Assembly (NCBI RefSeq): GCF_000425285.1
Contig: NZ_AUDD01000007.1
Span: forward strand, 62,001-126,000
Direction of reading: 5' to 3'
DNA length: 64,000 nucleotides
Source of the DNA: Acidipropionibacterium jensenii DSM 20535
GTDB taxonomy: Bacteria > Actinomycetota > Actinomycetes > Propionibacteriales > Propionibacteriaceae
In this document: piece by piece, positions 1 through 8,515 of the stretch
How positions within the stretch are numbered: position 1 is the stretch's first letter
How the letters are laid out: each line of letters begins with the position of its first letter
Notes under the pieces: generated by a model
Told to the model about the DNA's origin: nothing
Database searches by the model: none
Seen by the model: only the letters and a program-made list of their open reading frames with translations
Translations under genes and position numbers: made by a program

Positions 1-1
1 C

Positions 2-976
2 GAGGCGATCGACCGGGCCAGTGAGATCACCTCGATGGCCAGCCGTTCGGTTCAGCAGATCGCATCCTTCGCCGAGTTGATGGCCGACCACCGGAAGATG
101 GTCGCCGAGGGGGCCAGGGCCGACGAGATCCTCGACTCGATTCTCAAGAAGTCGGGCTATGTGGCCGAGCTGGAGAACTCCAAGGATCCCCAGGACCAGA
201 CCCGCCTGGAGAACCTGGTGGAGCTGCTGTCGGTGGCCCAGGAGTTCGTCGCCCGGGTCCACACCATCGACCTGGACGGACGGGAGGAGGATCAGTCGGA
301 TGAGGACCAGGACGAGCTGGCCGAGGTCGACGACTCGCTGCCCGCCTTCCTGGAGCAGATCGCCCTGGTCGCCGACTCCGACGCCATCCCCGAGGAGGGG
401 GACGGGGTGGTCACCCTGATGACCCTGCACACCGCCAAGGGGCTGGAGTTCGACACCGTCTTCGTGACCGGCTTCGAGGACGGCGTCTTCCCCCACGCCC
501 GCAGCCTGGCCGATCCCAAGGAGCTCGCCGAGGAGCGCCGGCTGGCCTATGTGGGGCTCACCCGGGCCCGCAAGCGCCTCCTGCTGTCGCGGGCCGTGGT
601 GCGCACCACCTGGGGGCAGCCCCAGTACAACCCCGCCAGCCGGTTCATCGACGAGATCCCCGAGCGCCTGGTGACCTGGGAGCGGGTGGCCGACGCCTCC
701 CCCGGCTGGGCCTCCACCTCGCAGAGCGGCAGCCGCAACGCCCGGTCCACCCTGACCGAGGGCGGTCCGGTCTTCGGGTCGGGAGCCGGACGGCCGGCCT
801 CCAGGCCCGCCCCGATCTCCCTGCAGCCCGGGGACAAGGTGCTGCACACCCAGTTCGGGCTGGGCACCGTGCTGTCGACGAAGGGATCGGGGGGCAGCGT
901 CACCGCCGACGTCGACTTCGGATCGGTGGGCACCAAGCGCCTGGCGCTGAAGTTCGCCCCGCTCGAGAAGCTCTGA
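2..976 (+). CDS. pcrA: ATP-dependent DNA helicase PcrA/UvrD, 3' part
   Basis: This is the C-terminal 324 residues of a superfamily 1A 3'-5' DNA helicase used in nucleotide excision repair and in clearing replication or recombination intermediates. The reading frame is open to the left edge, so the N-terminal Walker A half lies outside the window. Visible parts are helicase motif V (TLHTAKGLEFD, near nt 421-453), motif VI (YVGLTRARKRL, near nt 550-580) and a C-terminal Tudor-like segment (GDKVLHTQFGLGTV, near nt 831-873) that in PcrA binds RNA polymerase. The linker between motif VI and this segment is rich in Ser, Gly and Pro. The next gene is convergent, separated by hairpins. Family assignment is secure; the choice between the names pcrA and uvrD1 is convention. 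Confidence 0.93.
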   Translation, partial: EAIDRASEITSMASRSVQQIASFAELMADHRKMVAEGARADEILDSILKKSGYVAELENSKDPQDQTRLENLVELLSVAQEFVARVHTIDLDGREEDQSDEDQDELAEVDDSLPAFLEQIALVADSDAIPEEGDGVVTLMTLHTAKGLEFDTVFVTGFEDGVFPHARSLADPKELAEERRLAYVGLTRARKRLLLSRAVVRTTWGQPQYNPASRFIDEIPERLVTWERVADASPGWASTSQSGSRNARSTLTEGGPVFGSGAGRPASRPAPISLQPGDKVLHTQFGLGTVLSTKGSGGSVTADVDFGSVGTKRLALKFAPLEKL

Positions 977-1042
977 GGCCTCAGGAGCCCCTGAGTCCCA
1001 GGAAGCCCTGGCCCCAGGGACCCCGAGTCGCCGGGGTGCACT

Positions 1043-1093
1043 GAGCCCCCGGACACTGAGAATCCTGGTGGGCAGGCTCAGTACCGGGGGCTC
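1043..1093. terminator. long imperfect hairpin after pcrA
   Basis: The arms GAGCCCCCGG (1043-1052) and CCGGGGGCTC (1084-1093) are perfect complements, and an inner ACTGAG/CTCAGT pair continues the stem. It lies between two convergent genes. There is no U-tract, as is common in high-GC actinobacteria. Confidence 0.5.
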
Positions 1094-1101
1094 GATGTCA
1101 G

Positions 1102-1131
1102 CCGTGGTCCTCGCGGGGGCGAGAACCACGG
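1102..1131. terminator. hairpin between convergent pcrA and M23 peptidase gene
   Basis: A 13-bp stem with one mismatch (1102-1114 with 1119-1131) closes a GGGG loop. It lies immediately past the stop codon of the minus-strand peptidase gene, so it can serve as terminator for either direction. Confidence 0.55.
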
Positions 1132-1139
1132 GTCGGGGG

Positions 1140-2246
1140 TCAGGGCTTCAGGCCGATCGACCGCAGGAAGACCAGCGGATCGGTGGTGCTGTAGACGTCA
1201 CCGGGGGTGGTGCCCGCCGGGTAGTACTCGAAGTGCAGGTGGCAGCCGAAGGCTCGACCAGTCTCGCCGGAGTAGCCGATCAACTGGCCGGGCTTGACGG
1301 TCTGGCCGACGGAGACGGACTTGCTCGTCATGTGCGCGTAGAGCACCGACCCGCCGTTGGCCAGGTGGATGACGACGTGGTTGCCGGCCCAGGAACCGCC
1401 GGTCGACTCGCCGACCACTCCCGCGGCGACCGCGTGCAGCGGGGTGCCGCAGGCGGCCACGAAGTCCTCACCGGTGTGCCAGCGAGCCCACACGCCGGTC
1501 TCGCCCCAGTAGGAGCCCAGGGTGTAGGAGCCCGGGTTGATCGGCAGGGAGGCGCCGCCGTCATTGGTGATCGCCGAGGTGGTGCCGGCGGTGATCTTGA
1601 CCCCGCTGGCCGCGGCAGCCTTGACCAGCTTCTGCTCGGCGGCCTTCTTCTCGGCGGCGATCTTCTTGGCCTGCTTCTTCACGGCGACGATGGAGGCGTC
1701 CAGCTCCTTGGCGCGGACCGTCTCGGAGGCGGTCACCGCCTGGTTCTGGATGCCGTCGGTGGTGCTGTCCAGATCGGTGCTGCGCTGGTTGGCCGCCGAC
1801 TGGCTCATCGCCTTGTCGATCTCGGAGCGCACATTGCTGCGAGAGACCGAGGAGCCGCGTCCGGCGTTGTTGGTGCGCGAGCCGATGCCGGCCGAGCCGG
1901 CGCCGTTGAGCTGGTTGTCGGACTGGGGGACCGCCCGGGTGACACCGGACCGGTTGGGGTCGACCGTCAGTGAGTGGAGGTTCGTCGCCGAGGAGTTCGA
2001 GGCGCTGGTCAGCATCACCGCACCGGCGGTGACGGTTCCCAGGGCGGCCACCACGGCCACCGCGATCCCGGCGCGCAGCGGGGACCGGCGACGATGGTCG
2101 GCGAAGGCCCGCTCGGCGGGCTGATCGGGGTCGAAGCCCTCGGCGTCCAGCTCCTCGTCGTGGGCCTCCGGGGGATCGACCACGGCCGAACGGCGGAGGA
2201 ACTCCAGCGGTGCGAACCCGCCACGACGGTGCCTGAGTGTGCTCAC
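1140..2246 (-). CDS. membrane-anchored M23 family metallopeptidase
   Basis: Predicted peptidoglycan endopeptidase of 368 residues. A charged cytoplasmic N-terminus is followed by one membrane segment (near residues 60-80), an Ala/Lys-rich probable coiled coil (VKKQAKKIAAEKKAAEQKL) and a C-terminal LytM/M23 domain. The zinc-site motifs are present: HTGEDF and HLHFE, with the conserved AHM triplet between them, so catalysis is expected. I chose the GTG at 2246 over the upstream TTG at 2270 because AGGAG stands four bases before it. It sits between pcrA and sucC, as the M23-type gene Rv0950c does in M. tuberculosis. The substrate peptide cross-link is not deducible. Confidence 0.9.
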   Translation of the reverse strand: MSTLRHRRGGFAPLEFLRRSAVVDPPEAHDEELDAEGFDPDQPAERAFADHRRRSPLRAGIAVAVVAALGTVTAGAVMLTSASNSSATNLHSLTVDPNRSGVTRAVPQSDNQLNGAGSAGIGSRTNNAGRGSSVSRSNVRSEIDKAMSQSAANQRSTDLDSTTDGIQNQAVTASETVRAKELDASIVAVKKQAKKIAAEKKAAEQKLVKAAAASGVKITAGTTSAITNDGGASLPINPGSYTLGSYWGETGVWARWHTGEDFVAACGTPLHAVAAGVVGESTGGSWAGNHVVIHLANGGSVLYAHMTSKSVSVGQTVKPGQLIGYSGETGRAFGCHLHFEYYPAGTTPGDVYSTTDPLVFLRSIGLKP

Positions 2247-2339
2247 TGAACTCCTAGTACGTGGGACCAAGTCCCAGTCGAACGCGGATCTGCGGTCCTT
2301 CTGGAGGATGATGCAGGGCTCCGGTGGAATGCTGAGAAA

Positions 2340-2368
2340 ACATTAGCATCTCTCAGGAATGACTCCAA
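2340..2368 (-). promoter_or_regulatory. candidate promoter for the M23 peptidase gene
   Basis: Read on the minus strand: TTGGAG (2368-2363), a 17-nt spacer ending in TGC, and TAATGT (2345-2340), an extended -10 arrangement. Both hexamers match the sigma-70 consensus only partly. It leaves a leader of about 85 nt. Confidence 0.3.
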
Positions 2369-2538
2369 TTCGGGGCTGCGGTACTGCTTGGCGACGGAGC
2401 ACGACGTCAACCGTCGGGGGTTGATACTGTGGCGGCGCTGGGCACCGATCAGCTCGATCCTCCTGGCTCGAGCGGAGATGCCCGGGACACCAGCCGGCCA
2501 GACCCCGGTGGTCGACCACCTCGCAGAGTGGAGAGATT

Positions 2539-3714
2539 GTGGATCTGTATGAGTACCAAGCCCGCGACCTGTTCGAGAAGCACGGTGTACCCGTGCTCCG
2601 GGGCATCGTCGCCGAGACCCGGCAACAGGCCGTGGACGCGGCCGCCGAGCTGGGAACACCCGTCGTCGCCGTCAAGGCCCAGGTGAAGGTGGGCGGCCGC
2701 GGCAAGGCGGGCGGCGTCAAGATCGCCAAGTCCCCGCAGCAGGCAGGGGAGTGCGCCGAGGCCATCCTCGGGATGGACATCAAGGGACACACCGTCGGCA
2801 AGGTGATGATCGCCGAGGGAGCCGAGATCGTCGAGGAGTACTACTTCTCGATCCTTCTCGACCGCGGCGAGCGCCAGTACCTGGCGATGTGCTCCCGCGA
2901 GGGCGGGATGGACATCGAGACCCTCGCCAGGGAGCGCCCGGAGGCGCTGGCCAAGGTGCCGGTCGACCCGATCGACGGGATCGACCGGGCCAAGGCCGTC
3001 GAGATCCTGGAGGCCGCCGGGTTCCCCGCCGACAGCCACGACGCCATCGTCCCGGTGATCCTCACACTGTGGGAGGTCTACTCCGCCGAGGACGCCACCC
3101 TGGTGGAGGTCAACCCGATGGTGAGGACCGGCGACGGCCGGATCATCGCCCTGGACGGGAAGGTCACCCTGGACGGCAACGCCGCCTTCCGCCACCCCGA
3201 GCACGCCGACCTGGTCGACCGGGCGGCCACCGACCCGCTGGAGCTGCGGGCCGGTGAACTGGGCCTCAACTACGTCAAGCTCGATGGCAGCGTCGGGGTC
3301 ATCGGAAACGGCGCAGGCCTGGTGATGAGCACCCTGGACGTGGTCGCCTACGCCGGTGAGAACTACACCGGATCCCCCAGGCCCGCCAACTTCCTGGACA
3401 TCGGGGGCGGCGCCTCCGCCGAGGTGATGGCCAATGGCCTGGACCTCATCATGTCCGATCCCCAGGTGCGGTCGGTCTTCGTCAACATCTTCGGCGGGAT
3501 CACCGCCTGCGACGAGGTCGCCAATGGGATCAAGGCAGCCCTGCAGACCCTCGGCGACAAGGCCAGCAAGCCTCTGGTCGTGAGGCTCGACGGCAACGCC
3601 GTCGACCAGGGCCGGGCCATCCTCAACGACTTCAACCATCCGCTCGTGACCATGGTCGCCACCATGGACGAGGCCGCCAGCAGGGCCGCCGAGCTCGCGT
3701 CCCAGGAGGCATGA
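2539..3714 (+). CDS. sucC: succinate-CoA ligase (ADP-forming), beta subunit
   Basis: ATP-grasp subunit of succinyl-CoA synthetase, which interconverts succinyl-CoA and succinate with substrate-level phosphorylation in the cytoplasm. The 391-residue length is typical. Visible hallmarks are the N-terminal [18 protein letters not shown], the nucleotide-loop [13 protein letters not shown], the metal-site region EVNPMV, and DIGGGA and NIFGGIT in the CoA-ligase domain. The start is GTG with GGAGAG seven bases ahead. It is followed after 3 nt by sucD, whose ribosome site lies inside sucC. In propionic fermenters this step belongs to the methylmalonyl/succinate (Wood-Werkman) route as well as the TCA cycle. 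Confidence 0.97.
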   Translation: MDLYEYQARDLFEKHGVPVLRGIVAETRQQAVDAAAELGTPVVAVKAQVKVGGRGKAGGVKIAKSPQQAGECAEAILGMDIKGHTVGKVMIAEGAEIVEEYYFSILLDRGERQYLAMCSREGGMDIETLARERPEALAKVPVDPIDGIDRAKAVEILEAAGFPADSHDAIVPVILTLWEVYSAEDATLVEVNPMVRTGDGRIIALDGKVTLDGNAAFRHPEHADLVDRAATDPLELRAGELGLNYVKLDGSVGVIGNGAGLVMSTLDVVAYAGENYTGSPRPANFLDIGGGASAEVMANGLDLIMSDPQVRSVFVNIFGGITACDEVANGIKAALQTLGDKASKPLVVRLDGNAVDQGRAILNDFNHPLVTMVATMDEAASRAAELASQEA

Positions 3715-3717
3715 GAC

Positions 3718-4611
3718 ATGTCCATCATTCTCGACCAGAACTCCCGGATCATCGTCCAGGGTATGACCGGATCGGAGGGCATGAAGCACACCCAGCGGAT
3801 GCTGGCCTCCGGATCGGCCATCGTCGGGGGCGTCAATCCCCGCAAGGCCGGCCAGGACGTCACCTTCGACGGGGGCGTCACGGTACCGGTCTTCGGCACC
3901 GTCAAGGAGGCCATCGAGGCCACCGGGGCCAATGTCACCGTGGTCTTCGTGCCCGCCCGGTTCACCGCAGCCGCGGTGCTGGAGGCCGTCGACGCCGAGA
4001 TCCCGCTGGTGGTGTGCATCACCGAGGGAGTCCCCGCCAAGGACGAGACCCAGTTCGTGGCGGCCGCCCGCCGCTCCGGGAAGACCCGCATCATCGGGCC
4101 GAACTGCCCCGGAATCATCAGCCCAGGACTGTCGAACGCCGGCATCACCCCGGCCGACATCACCGGCCCGGGGCGGGTCGGCCTGGTCTCCAAGTCCGGC
4201 ACCCTGACCTACCAGCTGATGTTCGAGGTGCGCGACCTGGGAATCTCCACCGCCCTGGGAATCGGCGGCGACCCGGTGGTCGGCACCACCCACATCGACG
4301 CCCTCCAGGCCTTCCAGGACGACCCGGAGACCGACGTCATCGTGATGATCGGCGAGATCGGCGGGGACGCCGAGGAGCGGGCGGCCGACTACATCCGTGA
4401 GCACATCACCAAGCCGGTGATCGGATACGTGGCCGGTTTCACCGCCCCCGAGGGCAAGACCATGGGCCATGCCGGGGCGATCATCTCGGGCTCATCGGGC
4501 ACCGCGACCGCCAAGAAGGCGGCTCTGGAGGCCGCCGGGGTGAAGGTCGGCAAGACCCCCTCGGAGACCGCCAAGCTGGCCCACGAGGCGGTCGCCGCAC
4601 TGACCCACTGA
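3718..4611 (+). CDS. sucD: succinate-CoA ligase (ADP-forming), alpha subunit
   Basis: CoA-binding and phosphohistidine-carrying partner of SucC, 297 residues, normal length. The N-terminal Rossmann fold ([19 protein letters not shown]) binds CoA, and the active-site phosphohistidine is His251 in the motif [14 protein letters not shown] and GIGGDPV are also conserved. Translation starts at an ATG three bases after the sucC stop, with GGAGG within the end of sucC. A strong hairpin follows 35 nt after the stop, so sucCD looks like a two-gene operon. Confidence 0.97.
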   Translation: MSIILDQNSRIIVQGMTGSEGMKHTQRMLASGSAIVGGVNPRKAGQDVTFDGGVTVPVFGTVKEAIEATGANVTVVFVPARFTAAAVLEAVDAEIPLVVCITEGVPAKDETQFVAAARRSGKTRIIGPNCPGIISPGLSNAGITPADITGPGRVGLVSKSGTLTYQLMFEVRDLGISTALGIGGDPVVGTTHIDALQAFQDDPETDVIVMIGEIGGDAEERAADYIREHITKPVIGYVAGFTAPEGKTMGHAGAIISGSSGTATAKKAALEAAGVKVGKTPSETAKLAHEAVAALTH

Positions 4612-4646
4612 GACACCGGTCACCCGGGTCCCCACGAGGGACCAGG

Positions 4647-4687
4647 GGACACGACCCCCCGCACCACAGGTGCGGGGGGCCGTGTCC
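4647..4687. terminator. terminator after sucD
   Basis: A 19-bp stem with one mismatch (4647-4665 with 4669-4687) and an ACA loop, followed on the plus strand by TTC. It lies between convergent genes and probably serves both sucD and the minus-strand gene. Confidence 0.85.
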
Positions 4688-4747
4688 TTCAGTACGCCCT
4701 CGGCGCCATCAGTCTCATCGGCGCAGGGGCGGGGGAGGGGTTGTCAG

Positions 4748-6460
4748 TCAGCGAGCCTGGGTGGCCCGCTCGGCGGCCCGGACCGCCAGCTGCGACCAGG
4801 CGTCGTCGGTGAACCGGTAACTGGTGGTGACATTGGCCAGCAGATAGGTCACCGAGGAGCCGACCGTGCTCACCGAGACCTGGAAGACGGCCTTGTTCCC
4901 AGATCCCGCGTCCTGGGTCACCAGGAAGGACCGACCGGAGATCTTGGCGCCCTTCTCGCCGACCCCGGTGAAGGACTTCGCGTCGCTCACCTTCGCGGTG
5001 GTGAGGCTCTTGGAGCAGCTTGCGATGCTGTCGCCGATCTTCTTGGCGAAGGCCGCGGCTCCCGCTGCGTCGCCGAAGCCGAATCGCAGCGAGTCGACAC
5101 CGAATCCCTGAGGTGCCGAGGAGTCCTTGTAGAGCAGGTAGGTCCGCTGCTGGCGCTCCCGCGGGCCGGAGGCACTGGCGAGGGTGACGCCCTCGCACTG
5201 GGTGCCCTTGCTGGACACGCCGGCCGGGGCGGCGGCCTGCCACTCGCCCTGATCAGGGGTCAGACGCGGCAGGTCGGAGGTGATGAGCCAGCCTGGCAGG
5301 TCCGATGTCGGCGGGACCGATGCGGAGACCGTCACCTTGCCGGGACAGGTTCCACCGGCCAGCCGGCAGCCCCGGGAGGCAGCAGCGGTGATCGCCGAGG
5401 CCGCCGCTGTTGCGTCGATCGGGGTGTGGTTGTCGGAGGCGTCGATCGCCTGGATCTCGCGGCCGATGCGGGTCAGCACGATGGTGCGGTACTGGATGGT
5501 GGTTCCCTGGAAGGCGACTGTCAGGGACGTCGCCTCGTCGCCCAGGCCCTTCACCGAACTCGCCGAGACGATGAGTGAGGGGACCGAGTCGCAGGCTGCC
5601 AGGGAGGCCGCCTGCTGGGTGTAGACCGACTTGGCGGTGGCCTCATCGGCGTACCCGTCAACCCGGTGCAGGGCGGCGGTAGCGGTCTTGGTGGAGGCGG
5701 TGAAGGAGCGCTGCCATGAGGACTGAGGAGTCGGCTGGTCCGCGTCCCGCACGATGCAGGAGATGGTCTGGGTGGAGTCGGCGGGAATGGTCGACAAGGT
5801 GTCGTCGACCTTCCAGCTCGCCTTGGTGTCGAGTCGGGAGACCTCGGCGGCACTCATCAGAGAGTCCTGCGGCAGAGGGGTCACCGAGGAGGGGGTCGGG
5901 GTGACCGAGGCGCCGGTGATCGGCGACTGATGGTTCAGCCGGGAGACGGCCACCACGACGATCGCCACCACCAGCACGGCGATCACAGCCCACACCCAGG
6001 GGCGGCGCAGCGGTGAGCGGTCCACGACGAGCTCATCGGGGGAGGCCGATCCGGGCTCCTCGGCGGCGCGGTGGGGTCGATCCGCGGCCGGGGTCGCGGT
6101 CCTGCGGTTCCCGGTCCGGTGACTCCTGGCCCTGGGGATCTTCCCGGCCGGCGGCCGGAAGGCGGCGTCGGGATCGGCGGTCGAACTCTTGCCGTCCTCG
6201 GAGGACTCCGGTTCCGTGTCCTGCTCCGGCGTGTCGGTCGCCGGGTCATCGTCGGGGATCAGTCCGCGCCGGGGAGCGGGGCCATCGGCGGACTCGCCGG
6301 AGCTTCGCGACCATCCCTGCCCGGCGGGAGCCGGGGTATCGTCTGGGTGGTGCTCGGCCGCTGCGGTGCGCAGCGCGGAACCGTCGGCGGTCTCGGCTCC
6401 CGGCTGAATGGAGTCGTCGGGTATCCCGCGCCGCGGCCGACGCGTGGGTTCCTCGCTCAC
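4748..6460 (-). CDS. single-pass membrane protein with duplicated extracytoplasmic sensor-like domain
   Basis: No firm family match. The 570-residue protein has an acidic, Pro-rich and probably disordered cytoplasmic part (1-150), one membrane helix (about 154-173) and an exported part of about 390 residues. The exported part looks like two related domains, each with a late Ser/Cys-rich region and paired cysteines (SCIVRD with LAACDS; TQCEGV with ASCSK), plus a linker GCRLAGGTCPG. Size and cysteine pattern recall the PknH-type extracellular sensor domain, but no kinase domain is present. The start is GTG at 6460 with GGAGG seven bases ahead. It occupies the place of the transmembrane genes Rv0953c/Rv0954 in the mycobacterial order. 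Function unknown. Confidence 0.8.
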   Translation of the reverse strand: MSEEPTRRPRRGIPDDSIQPGAETADGSALRTAAAEHHPDDTPAPAGQGWSRSSGESADGPAPRRGLIPDDDPATDTPEQDTEPESSEDGKSSTADPDAAFRPPAGKIPRARSHRTGNRRTATPAADRPHRAAEEPGSASPDELVVDRSPLRRPWVWAVIAVLVVAIVVVAVSRLNHQSPITGASVTPTPSSVTPLPQDSLMSAAEVSRLDTKASWKVDDTLSTIPADSTQTISCIVRDADQPTPQSSWQRSFTASTKTATAALHRVDGYADEATAKSVYTQQAASLAACDSVPSLIVSASSVKGLGDEATSLTVAFQGTTIQYRTIVLTRIGREIQAIDASDNHTPIDATAAASAITAAASRGCRLAGGTCPGKVTVSASVPPTSDLPGWLITSDLPRLTPDQGEWQAAAPAGVSSKGTQCEGVTLASASGPRERQQRTYLLYKDSSAPQGFGVDSLRFGFGDAAGAAAFAKKIGDSIASCSKSLTTAKVSDAKSFTGVGEKGAKISGRSFLVTQDAGSGNKAVFQVSVSTVGSSVTYLLANVTTSYRFTDDAWSQLAVRAAERATQAR

Positions 6461-6650
6461 TCGAATGCCTCCAGGACTTGACTATGTGACACAGCGACCG
6501 GCGGTATCGGTTCTGGTGGATATCGGCTCACAGCCGCGTCTGCTCAGGCGAGCTTACCGTCTGGGCCGGGGCAGCGCCGTGCGAACCGGTCGTGGCATCC
6601 GCCCGATGACCTGGAAGGGTCTGGACCGACTCTGATGGAAGGAGACAGCC

Positions 6651-8123
6651 GTGCCGCCAGCACACCACGGTCACCGTGGGGGTCGACTGAGTGGGAAGCG
6701 GGCGAGTGGGAGTCGCCCGGGTGGGAGCCGGACGGGATCCGGTGACGGCCGCATCGATCTCACCGTGGAGTCCTCGGCCAGCCGTCGACGCCATGACAAC
6801 GGGCCGCGCTGGCCCTGGCCGGTGGTCTGCGCCCTGGCATGTCTGGTGGGACTCGCCTCGGTGTGGGTCCTGCTCACCGGGCTCATCATCCCCGAGTGGC
6901 TGGCTCTGCCGAAGGGGAGTTTCGGGGACCTGGTGCGCGGGTCGACCGGACTGTGGCTGCTGGCCCATGGCGTCCCGCTGAGCGCGCTGGGCCTGAGGGT
7001 GAGCCTGGTGCCGCTGAGTCTCACCCTGCTGCTGGTGGTGGTCGGGATGCAGACCAGCCGGTACTCGGCCCGGGTGATGTCGGACGCCCGGCGCCGCGCC
7101 GACCGGCCGGTGGCCCTGCGGCAGGCGGGCCAGGTCGCCGCCCTGCACGCCACCGTGCACCTGGTCGCCGTGGTGTTTGCGGCATCCGCGGCCGGGGTCT
7201 CGGGCCCGTCGTCGTGGCTGCGGGTCCTGGTCGGCGGCCTGGTCCTCGGCACCGGGCCCGGCCTGGCGGGTGCGCTGCGCGGGGCACGCGTGCGGGCCGC
7301 CGGGATGGTACCCGGTGGAATCCGCAACACCTGGGCGGGCGCGATGATCGGCTCCGCAGTGGTGGTGGCGGGCGGGTCGGCGGCGCTGGCGGTGAACCTG
7401 ATCGCCAACGGTTCCCGGGTGGTGGCCCTCCACGAGTCCTTCGGGGCGGGAGTCTGGGGTGGAATCGTTCTCATTCTTCTGCAACTCAGTTGGCTGCCGA
7501 ACCTCATCGGATGGTGGTCGGCCTGGACCCTGGGCCCCGGCTTCACCCTGGGACTGGGGTCATCGGTGAGCCCCTTCGGAGTGCATCTGGGCATCGTCCC
7601 CGCGATCCCGGCCCTCGGCGCTCTTCCCGCGGCCGGCGACCCCGGTGCCGCGAGCTGGTTGTGGCTGGCGGTGCCCGCCCTGGCGGGGGCCGCCGGGGCC
7701 GTCGTGGCCCTGCGGGACCGCCGGCTCACCGATCCCCGGCAGATCCTCGCCCGGGGAGCGGGCTCCGGGGTCGTCGCCGCCCTGGTGGTCGCCCTGCTCG
7801 GAGTCCTGTCGGCCGGCGGGATCGGTGCCGGGCGGCTGTCGGCGATCGGACCCCAGATGCCCCAGGTGCTGGGGATGGCCCTCGTCCTGCTCGGAGGTGG
7901 CGGACTGCTGGCAGGGGCCGCGGTGGCGGTGCTGCGCTGGCGGGAGGCACGGTCAGGCGACTCGCCGTCCGGGCCCACCGACGAGGATCGGGAGGCCGGC
8001 GAGGACACCAGACACCTGGTGCGCTCCTCACGCCGTGCTACCGCTTCCCGCCGTGAGGCCGTCGGTACCGATGGCGGAAAGTCCCGCGACGAGGGGCAGG
8101 AGCCGACCCGCGACGGTCGGTAG
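6651..8123 (+). CDS. PerM/DUF6350-type polytopic membrane protein
   Basis: A 490-residue integral membrane protein with about eight to ten hydrophobic helices from residue 58 onward, and hydrophilic Gly/Arg-rich and acidic tails at its two ends. Hydropathy, length and position between sucD and the purN-purH genes match M. tuberculosis PerM (Rv0955), which supports cell division. That link is by context and general features, not by an alignment. The GTG start at 6651 has GGAAGGAG six bases ahead. The gene is divergent from the sensor-like gene, and the 190-bp gap must hold both promoters; it contains TGTGACACAGC at 6485-6495, half of a CRP-like site. Confidence 0.75.
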   Translation: MPPAHHGHRGGRLSGKRASGSRPGGSRTGSGDGRIDLTVESSASRRRHDNGPRWPWPVVCALACLVGLASVWVLLTGLIIPEWLALPKGSFGDLVRGSTGLWLLAHGVPLSALGLRVSLVPLSLTLLLVVVGMQTSRYSARVMSDARRRADRPVALRQAGQVAALHATVHLVAVVFAASAAGVSGPSSWLRVLVGGLVLGTGPGLAGALRGARVRAAGMVPGGIRNTWAGAMIGSAVVVAGGSAALAVNLIANGSRVVALHESFGAGVWGGIVLILLQLSWLPNLIGWWSAWTLGPGFTLGLGSSVSPFGVHLGIVPAIPALGALPAAGDPGAASWLWLAVPALAGAAGAVVALRDRRLTDPRQILARGAGSGVVAALVVALLGVLSAGGIGAGRLSAIGPQMPQVLGMALVLLGGGGLLAGAAVAVLRWREARSGDSPSGPTDEDREAGEDTRHLVRSSRRATASRREAVGTDGGKSRDEGQEPTRDGR

Positions 8124-8169
8124 CCGGCGTCCCCGGACTCCCGATGTGGGGGGTTCTGGGCCGAGGAGG

Positions 8170-8175
8170 CATACT
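8170..8175 (+). promoter_or_regulatory. -10 box of the riboflavin operon
   Basis: CATACT lies 15 nt before the first paired base of the FMN riboswitch, so a start near 8182 would give a transcript beginning just ahead of the aptamer. No convincing -35 box is visible. Confidence 0.45.
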
Positions 8176-8184
8176 TGCTGTGCA

Positions 8185-8322
8185 CACGTGCTCCGGGGTC
8201 GGTGAAAGTCCGAACCGGCGGTGACAGTCCGCGAACCGCTCATCCAGGTCCACCTGGAGGAACGGCTGAACCGGTGAAAATCCGGTACCGACGGTGAGAG
8301 TCCGGATGGGAGGAAGCACGTG
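8185..8322 (+). ncRNA. FMN riboswitch (RFN element)
   Basis: The closing P1 helix is CACGTGCT (8185-8192) with AGCACGTG (8315-8322). Inside are the conserved RFN blocks: GTCGGTGAAAGTCCGAACCG, CCGGCGGTGACAGTCCGCGA, GGTGAAAATCCGGTACCGAC and GGTGAGAGTCCGGATGGGAG. It binds flavin mononucleotide and represses downstream rib genes. The expression platform lies in the 193 nt before ribD and includes hairpins at 8329-8342 (GCGCG/CGCGC) and 8398-8412 (GGCGT/ACGCC). Whether control is by termination or by translation cannot be read off; no U-tract follows. Confidence 0.96.
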
Positions 8323-8515
8323 GGACCTGCGCGGCGACGCGCCGGGGACCCATGACGGCGATGCCGCCGGGACTCCTCGGTGCCTGTCCGGAGCGGTGGC
8401 GTCCTGAACGCCGCCCGACTCCGCACACCGCGTCGTGCCCTGCCGGTCGATGACCGGCGTCGGCCGGGTCCCCGGCGACCCCGGCGTTCGTGAGGACGCG
8501 AACGAAGGGTTGTCG

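Noticed and set aside
1068-1973. 301-codon plus-strand frame opposite the M23 peptidase gene
   Set aside because: Antisense to an M23 domain with catalytic motifs; no recognisable product.
2247-2440. possible c-di-AMP riboswitch before the M23 peptidase gene
   Set aside because: Such riboswitches precede some actinobacterial wall hydrolases, but I could not find the conserved blocks here.
2449-4470. 673-codon minus-strand frame opposite sucCD
   Set aside because: Antisense to two well-conserved genes; its Gly/Asp/Val/His-rich composition is what a GC-rich coding strand yields when read backwards.
6485-6495. TGTGACACAGC resembling the CRP-like site at 43560
   Set aside because: Only the left half-site matches; the right half reads GACCG.
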